Source: Setoptus koraiensis (Eukaryota > Arthropoda). From it: DNA of 64,000 nt. The translations under genes and the position numbers were made by a program. The DNA lies in contig CM106586.1 of the NCBI GenBank assembly GCA_048013815.1, positions 3,534,001-3,598,000 of the forward strand, in the 5' to 3' direction. The notes beneath the pieces were generated by a model. It made no database searches. It was not told the DNA's origin and saw only the letters and a program-made list of their open reading frames with translations. Below are positions 57,151-64,000 of this stretch, piece by piece (the first letter of the stretch is position 1; each line of letters opens with the position of its first letter).

Positions 57151-57525
57151 TCATGACATAACCATCATGACATAACAGTCGTTGTGAGCCCCGAAAACAA
57201 TCAAACAATCCAATGAGCGTCACACTCGTAACCGTGCTCACAATGTAACGGCGCTTCTGGGGTCAAGCTAAGGTTAGTGAGAGCTTTGGCGATTGCGCAA
57301 CAAGCGCCATTGTACATAGCGCGCTGTTATTCGGCTGTCCGGCCATTTGGCTGTTGGGACCGATAACGGTAGCTGTTGCGCAATGCGGTTGGCGTTGCAC
57401 GAAGCCGCCATAAATGATGATGATAATAAATTAATGGCGGGCGCAAGTATTGCTACAGCGACACCGGCTATTGTGTGCGCCAGGTCTGGTGTGTGAGCTC
57501 GGACAATTGGCCAGCATGCAATATC

Positions 57526-57559
<34 letters not shown>

Positions 57560-58632
57560 GGCAACAACAACAGCAACAATGAGTGAACGGGATGCCAGCA
57601 GCGGAGCCGTTTCAATCAGCGCAAGCGGCTATATGAGTCGTGCTGCATGTTGCACAACGACCGACATACAATCTATTGTGCCATCTCAATATATGACCCA
57701 ATGGTAATTGAGATCATGGCCGGAAGTGGCCAGCGTCGCTGGCCAACAAAGCAGCGGCCATCGGATAGGCCGGCGCTTTGTGTGAGCGCCAGCAAAAACT
57801 AACGGTCGTTGGTTGGTTCTAATTAAAAGCTCGCTGCTGTCGCCGGCCGGCCGGCCGGCCGACTGACCAACGGCGCCAGCAGCAGCAACAGCGGCAACAA
57901 CGACAACAACAACAACAAAAACGACAACATCGACAACAACGACAACCACGGCTCATTGTCACTGTTGTCGCTGAATCTCAAAATTGCAGCCACTGACAAT
58001 TACGCGCCACAATTATTGTGTTAGGCGAGCTTCTGTTCTGGCGATCACACACTATTTTTGTTACTCTTTTATTTATCACAGCGCCGCTTTGTCGACTGTT
58101 GCCGTCGTTGTCGCTGTTGTTGTCGTTGTCGTTGTCGTTGTTGCTGTTGTCGTTGTTGCCGGCGCCGGCGCCGGTCATGACTCGCTCACCTGAGTGCGCT
58201 CACAACGGTCACTCACCAGCCGAGCAGCGTCACAGGTGAGCCACGCCGGGCCGGCCACTGCCACAGGTCACCTGTGACAGGTGAGCTGCGCACAGGCCAG
58301 CCGTGACGGGGCCGCATTGAGGGGCGAGCATCCTGCTCGCCGTTATTTGTACCGGTTGTTAGTGGGCACCGTTGCTCGCTCTCGAACTGACCGCTGGTCA
58401 GTTACTCGGCACCGTTAGTCGGTGCCGTCACTCGATACCGTTAGCCGGTGCCGTCACTCGATACCGTTATTCGGTTGGTCGGTGGCGTTGGTCGGTTGCG
58501 GTTGTGCTCGAGCATGGTGTCGCATTGACAAATTGCGACAAATGGCCGCTCATTTGTTTGCGTTGCGCGTTTGCCAAAGCTTGCGCCAGAGGTGATTTTG
58601 CGTGATTGCCACTGGCCAGTCGGCGGCTCCGG

Positions 58633-58686
58633 AAACAAGCGACGACCAGCAAACAAGCGACGACCAGCAAACGAGCGACGACCGGC
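58633..58686. repeat. 18-bp tandem repeat, three copies
   Basis: AAACAAGCGACGACCAGC and two near-identical copies. Confidence 0.9.
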
Positions 58687-60850
58687 AAACAAATCAGCTG
58701 GCCAACTGTCAACGATGCACCTGTTACGACAACTTGTTGCTTTGTCGCGGCTCACGCACAGCGGCTCGCATGTGACACAACTGTATAATTGTTACGCAAG
58801 CCCGGTTGCGTAACAGTTACACAGTTATACAGTGTATGCAGTGTGATCGGCCGACACAAATGTGTGAGCGGCGTCGCCCACGCTGACATTGAATGTGCGA
58901 GAATGATTGCACCGCGTTGGGCCAGTCAATATAGTCAATATAGTCAGGACAGTGCGGCCAGCGGGCACAGTTGAGCCAGCAACTTGTCAACAGTGTCAAC
59001 CTGTTCCGTTGCTCGCTGGCGCCCGATTCCGTCCCGATCAGCTGGTCGCCGGTCGCTCAGGCGCCGGCCGTGTGACAGCCGGCCCGGACAGTGACCGCCG
59101 TTTCGTTTGTTTAAGCTGTCGCCTTTGCACTGGCGTCGGCCGTCATGAGTCGAGCCGAACTGGGCAACTTGTGACGGTCGATGCCGGCTATTAATTTAGC
59201 GCCAGCGTCATTCCGCCGCCAGCCCGTTGGTCGGTGTCCGGCGAGCGCTGGCGGCCGAGCGGCAGCGAAATTGCGCAAGCCGCTCAGCTGTGAAAGTTGT
59301 CAGGTGAATCCCGTTCTGACGCTCGCTCGCACTGTCGCTCTGGCACTGTCGCTGTCGGACCGAGAGTGTCGGTCACTCTCGAGTCTCGAGTCTCGAATTT
59401 CGAGTCGAGTCTCTCGACTCGAGAGCGACACTTGAGCAACGTGCTCGTCGTCATGACAGTTATTATGCAATGCTGTTATGCAATGTCGTTGCGCAATGTT
59501 ATTATGCAATGTGTGTGTGCGGCAATAATTAGTGAAAATTTATATCTGTCTTATGTCCGTCTGTCGTGTGTGTGTGTCTCGACAATCGCGTCCCGTTATT
59601 AATGCTGTTTATTAATGCCCCTCGCGCCGGCTCGCTCTGCCCGCGTCTCATGAATAGTCAGTGCACTGAGACGGGCCGCCGAAACGCGGGCCGCCCGATA
59701 CGCCGACCGGACAATTTATGTGTCCACTGTGTATCGCGGTCGCTCGCTGGCCGATCCGTCGTTTTGACGTTCGTTTTTGGCTCGCCGACCGCTCTGGCCG
59801 CGCTCGCCCAACTGGCCGCCGTCGGACGCGAATTTGCCAAACTGGACAAATTTGCCAACACATTTCGCTCACAACAACACTCGCCCGCTTGCAGCCGCTG
59901 CACACTGACCGGCCTGGGAGGGGCGAGTCGCCGAGTGGCGCAGTCGGCCAGTTGGGTGCGACCGGCCGGCCACTGGCGCTCGGCTGGCCCGACGGAACCG
60001 GATTGCGCGCTTGTTTGTTCTGCGCTTGTCCGGCGCGGCCACTTCCGGCCGCCGCTGCGTCGTACCGCACAACACACCTTTTTGCCGCACAACAACTTTT
60101 TGTTTGTGGCGACCGCACTGCGCCATGGCTGATCCGTCTAGCCGGACGAGCGGCCGATCGGGCCGAGTTGGGCGGCCAGCTGACCGGGCCAGAGTCCGAC
60201 TCTGAGAGTCGGGCGAGCGAAAGTGATTGATGGGCCAGCGCATGCAAATTGGCGTCCATCGCAGCGCCGTTGTCGCCGACATTGGCCGGCAGTGTGCGTG
60301 AAATGCGCTGCGATTTGCATTTGCTCAATTATATATTCATCGTGCCATCGGCGGCGGTCAGTGCGCGGCGCTGCGCAAATGGCGCGATAAATGGCGGCCG
60401 GTGAAAAATGGCCAAAACTAATATCGCGTCGTCGCTGTTTTTTCATTAATCGCGCCACGGCCGACCGACACACAGCAACAAGTGTCAGCGTTGTCGTTGT
60501 TGTCGTTGCTGTCGCTGTCGTTGTTGTCGTTGCTGTCGCTGTTGTTGTCGCTGTCGCTGTTGTTGTCGTTGTTGGTGTGCGTTGGCCCGACTGGCGTCGG
60601 CCGGCGGCGCCGGCTCGCCCAACGCCGCTCGTTGGCCGTTAACGGGCAACCAGTTAATATTGGCATTAATTGTTGCCGTCATTGTGGCCGACGAGCGGCC
60701 GACAGCGCCAGCGAAATGAAGCGAAAAGCGGGACGAGACTCGAAAACAATTACGCACAGCGGACAAGTGATGAGAGGGCACAACAAGCTGGCGAGCGAGC
60801 TACAAATAGCGAAAAAATTGCCAAAAGTTGCCATTCCCAATTGGCGACCG

Positions 60851-60904
60851 ACCGAACGACTGAACGACCGAACGACTGAACGACTGAACGACCGAACGAC
60901 TGAA
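60851..60904. repeat. 8-bp tandem repeat ACYGAACG, about seven copies
   Basis: ACCGAACG and ACTGAACG units are intermixed. Confidence 0.85.
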
Positions 60905-62790
60905 AAATGAGCCAATGACAACGCGAAAACCAACGGCCGCCCGTGTCACGTATGGCAACGGGCTCGCGCTCGCTTGCGGTCGCAATTGCCGTTACCTGTC
61001 GCCCGTTGCTGTGCACTGTTACTGTTACGTAATGTTACTGTTACGTAATGTTACTCTTACATGATTCGTGTTACCTAAGGTTACGTAATACGATCGCTCG
61101 CACTGTTGCTGGCCGGCCGGCTATCGAACGGTATCAGCGATGATTGCGTAATGATCGCCAGCGCCAGCGCCGATCTGGGCTGTGACTGGCTCGACTGACA
61201 CTCGTCGCGCGAGCGCACCAGCCCACAGGCTCACAAGTGTCAGCTGGGCCGAGTATCGGCCGACCATCGGCTGACAGCCAGCGACAACCGGCCCGGCACG
61301 TTGCAAGTGGCGCCACCAAACCGTACCGTGCCCAATTGCGTGCCGCGGAACATATTGCCCGAGTACCGTGCCGCGAAATATTGTGCCCAATTGCGTGCCC
61401 CGAAATATTGTGCCCAAGTACCGTGCCAAAATAGCGTGCCAAATGAGCGTGTAGTAAATAAATACAGTAAATACAAACCCATACATAATATACCCAAACC
61501 CTGACGGGCTAACCCGGCAAATGGATTAGCGGGCGTCAGTTTGGGCGCACCGACGGGACGCACACGCTCAAGTTACGTCATATTGGCATGTCGGTGTGTC
61601 GGTGTGTCGGCGTGTGGGCACTTGGGCCGTGACAGCGCGCACAGCGATGACACACCGATTAGATGGTATCGCCTGTTGGCCGCTTGGCGCCGCTCGCAAC
61701 GACACTGCGTTGTCGGTCATCAGAGCAGGGGGACATTACGACACGGACACACTCGATTCTGCCAATGACAGCCGATGCTCGGCCGACCTGACAGTCAGCT
61801 GATAGTCACCTGATAGTCAGCTGATAGTACGGACCGGCCAGCTGAGTGGCCGGCTGAGTGGCCGGCGGACGGGCAAGGTCGCCGTGTGTCGGCCGGCGTG
61901 GGGGCCGCGCAAACAAGCGTAAGGCACCGTGCGCGCTTGTCACGCGGGCACGGTCATCCTTTTTCGATGAGCTCGCCGCGTCGCGAGAGCGGCCAACGGG
62001 TCAACAACACACACACACACTCGAACGTCATGTTGGGAACATGTGTTATTGACATGTGTCAAGTCGAGTGACAGCTCGCCAACTCGACCGGCGATTGCGC
62101 CGTCTCTGACACAAGCGCTCACATTGGCTGGTCACTGGTCGCACAGGCCGTGCGCTGTAACTGACACACGAATCAAGGTGACTTATTTATGGTCACTGTC
62201 GCTGTTTGTTTGGCCAACAGTTTTGGCCAACAGTTTTGGCCAACAGTGACAGCGGCGGCCGCTCGCGACGCCGAGCAAAACAATAAATCGCCAGCGAGCT
62301 GTCAGGCGGCCAGCGCGAGCGGCCCTCTGTCGACCGTGTCTGTTGACTCTGCTGACTGTGTCGACTGAGTTGACTCGGCTGACTGCTGAACTCTCCAAGT
62401 GTGTCGTTGCCAACAAGTGGTCAGTTCATCCAATCAGTGCCAACGGATCGCATTTCGCAGATTGCATTGGCAATAATTAACTTGGCGCTCGCTGGCTTTA
62501 ATTACGCTCTCACCTGTGCCACTCACCTGTGAGCGCAAGCCACATGGAGCTGCCAGTTAATTATGTTGCCCAATGAGCGAAATTATCTCATCGTTTGTAT
62601 TGCGCAATAGATTCATGAGCGCGCAACAGCCAACAATATTAACAACATTAACAATATTAGCAATATTAACAATATTGTGTCTGTCTGTCGCATGCAAATG
62701 CAAGCGCTCGGCACGGCACTGATAGCGGCCATCAATCTCTGCTCGGATCACATCCTTTGCATGCCTGTATCTGGATAATGGATAATTATG

Positions 62791-62832
62791 CAATATCATG
62801 GCAATATCATGGCAATATTATGGCAATATTTT
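62791..62832. repeat. 11-bp tandem repeat CAATATCATGG, about four copies
   Basis: Three full units and a partial one, AT-rich. Confidence 0.85.
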
Positions 62833-62898
62833 AATCCATTTAGAATCTGCATTCCGGCTGCTAGCAAAGCGGCGCGCGCGTTTGTCGCTTGCGCTGCT

Positions 62899-62932
62899 AT
62901 TTGCACAAATGTGTGCGCGCATTTGTGCAAAT
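62899..62932. repeat. Perfect 13-bp inverted repeat, 8-nt spacer, followed by TTGTGCAAAT repeats
   Basis: ATTTGCACAAATG (62899-62911) and CATTTGTGCAAAT (62920-62932). The right arm begins a series of TTGTGCAAATcncnn units that continues to about 62990. Confidence 0.9.
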
Positions 62933-63101
62933 ATCAATTTGTGCAAATCTCGGATTGTGCAAATCGCGAATTGTGCAAATCTCAATTGCGAGCGGCCGAC
63001 CATCGACGAGTAATAAGTTTGTTATCGCCGCTTGTAATTTATTAGCCCACGATGAGCCCATGATAAGCGAGCCGGCCGTTGGTTGGGCGCCGCACCATTA
63101 C

Positions 63102-63153
63102 TATTGCCACTATTGCCACTATTGCCACTATTGCCACTATTGCCATTATTGCC
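63102..63153. repeat. 9-bp tandem repeat TATTGCCAC, about six copies
   Basis: Exact-period units; one frame reads as a Cys-His-Tyr repeat peptide, which I regard as an artefact. Confidence 0.9.
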
Positions 63154-64000
63154 AGCCAGAGATACTATATAAACTCTTTAGAGCGAGAGAGACTCTTTAC
63201 GCGATTAATGACGGAATAATGGTTACGTAATTACTGCAGCCACGGCCACAGCCCTGCTTGTGCGAGCTGCAGCCAGCGACACTTGATTAATGACAGTTGA
63301 GCCATAGATATTTATGATCGCATGGATAGATGTTATCAGGCTCGTTATTAGCTGTTGTTCAGTTGCAACAACAACAACAGCGCCAACAACAACGATATCG
63401 CGTCCGTCTTGTCGGGCCTTCGTTTATCTGGCCATCTTTGCAATCGAGAGATCGCTTTCATGCCCTAATTGTGAGCGTCTGTTTTTATCCCCCGTGCAGC
63501 TAATTAATCTCTGGCCGGCCAATCTCGGGCACGGTTTGGCCGGGCCGGCCCGGCCAGACCGTGCCCAGGCGACCATGGGCTGGCCGGTGGCTTACGCTTG
63601 CGCCGCACGCTTTATGCACACTTTATGCACACTTTTGCCACATCAATGCCATCAACCCCAGGGTCTTTCGCACTCACAAGTGTCAGTCTCGCCAATCTCG
63701 ATAACACATAATATAAAGATTATAAATTGCACATTATATACGCTACTACATACTGCCAATGTGTATGCCGGCCCCTCGCGGCGGGCCCCGGCATTACATT
63801 CTGGAGACGATGCCGACGCTTGGCTCTGGCAACACGTCGAGACAGAGTCCGAGACACGGGCAAGTGGCTGCGAGCCGCACTTGCCAGCAGTTGGTGCCAG
63901 CAGCGCAAGAGCGCGCCTCGTGTGCCAACGAGTGATTGTTTGATGGCGCTCATAACGGTCGCAATAACAATATTACCTGTTGAAACCGTTAAAACCGTCA

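Larger units (their letters stand above)
55472..64000 (+). other. Start of a long hillarin intron, at least 8.5 kb, no exon seen
   Basis: After the donor at 55472 no further transglutaminase-like exon is recognisable to the window end. The stretch is GC-rich and holds many minisatellites (listed separately), (GT)/(GC) repeats, bZIP-type palindromes, E-box-like CACCTG/CAGGTG clusters near 58210-58290, and CAA/GTC triplet tracts (57525-57570, 58085-58170, 60480-60580). Open frames here are long because of GC content and repeat period, not coding. Confidence 0.6.

Overview
The window is animal nuclear DNA. It carries spliced protein-coding genes with GT-AG introns and metazoan housekeeping proteins, polyglutamine- and polyasparagine-rich proteins encoded by CAA/CAG/AAC runs, and very many micro- and minisatellites. 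A hillarin-type LIM/transglutaminase-like gene and an arthropod-style FNDC4/5-like membrane protein point to an ecdysozoan, most likely an arthropod (a mite would fit the compact, intron-poor genes), but the sequence does not settle the species. I recognise no bacterial operon, CRISPR array, retroelement or DNA transposon.

Layout: (1) 1-3.8 kb is a repeat-rich upstream region with a probable non-coding first exon and intron. (2) 3.8-8.5 kb encodes a giant secreted or membrane-anchored N/Q/H-rich protein of unknown function. An unrecognised gene carrying a PP1-docking-like motif (8.6-9.6 kb, minus) converges on it. (3) 10.9-21.3 kb is a compact, AT-richer housekeeping block: CWC27 (+), SEC23 (-), DHX38/PRP16 (+), MRPL47 (-), PHB2 (+). 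(4) 24.3-35.1 kb is one two-exon gene for a membrane protein with a split FN3 domain and a 7.8-kb intron. (5) 35.1-37.6 kb holds an MPP10 core fragment (-), RPS13 (+) and a small NRARP-like ankyrin gene (-), found by joining exons. (6) 37.6-41.5 kb is GC-rich simple-repeat DNA, followed by a short-chain dehydrogenase (41.5-42.3 kb, -) and about 7 kb without a recognised gene. (7) 49.3-55.5 kb holds the first recognised coding exons of hillarin/LTD-1. The rest of that gene, including the transglutaminase-like catalytic core, is not visible in the remaining 8.5 kb, which looks like one long intron packed with minisatellites and bZIP-type palindromes.

How the genes relate: several divergent pairs share a theme. 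MRPL47/PHB2 are both mitochondrial, and MPP10/RPS13 both belong to 40S biogenesis. CWC27 and DHX38 are both spliceosomal and flank SEC23. 3' UTRs are extremely short: in CWC27, PHB2 and the SDR gene the AATAAA signal overlaps the stop codon.

The strongest unusual observations are: an MRPL47 leader that aligns without gaps to the N-terminus of the divergent neighbour PHB2, suggesting an inverted duplication of the PHB2 5' end; an intact but drastically shortened MPP10; an FN3 domain split by about 150 low-complexity residues; a set of near-perfect short hairpins of unrelated sequence; and clustered C/EBP-, PAR-bZIP- and CRE-like palindromes, including a 21-bp minisatellite, around hillarin. 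All comparisons were made by eye from memory of the protein families; no search was run.
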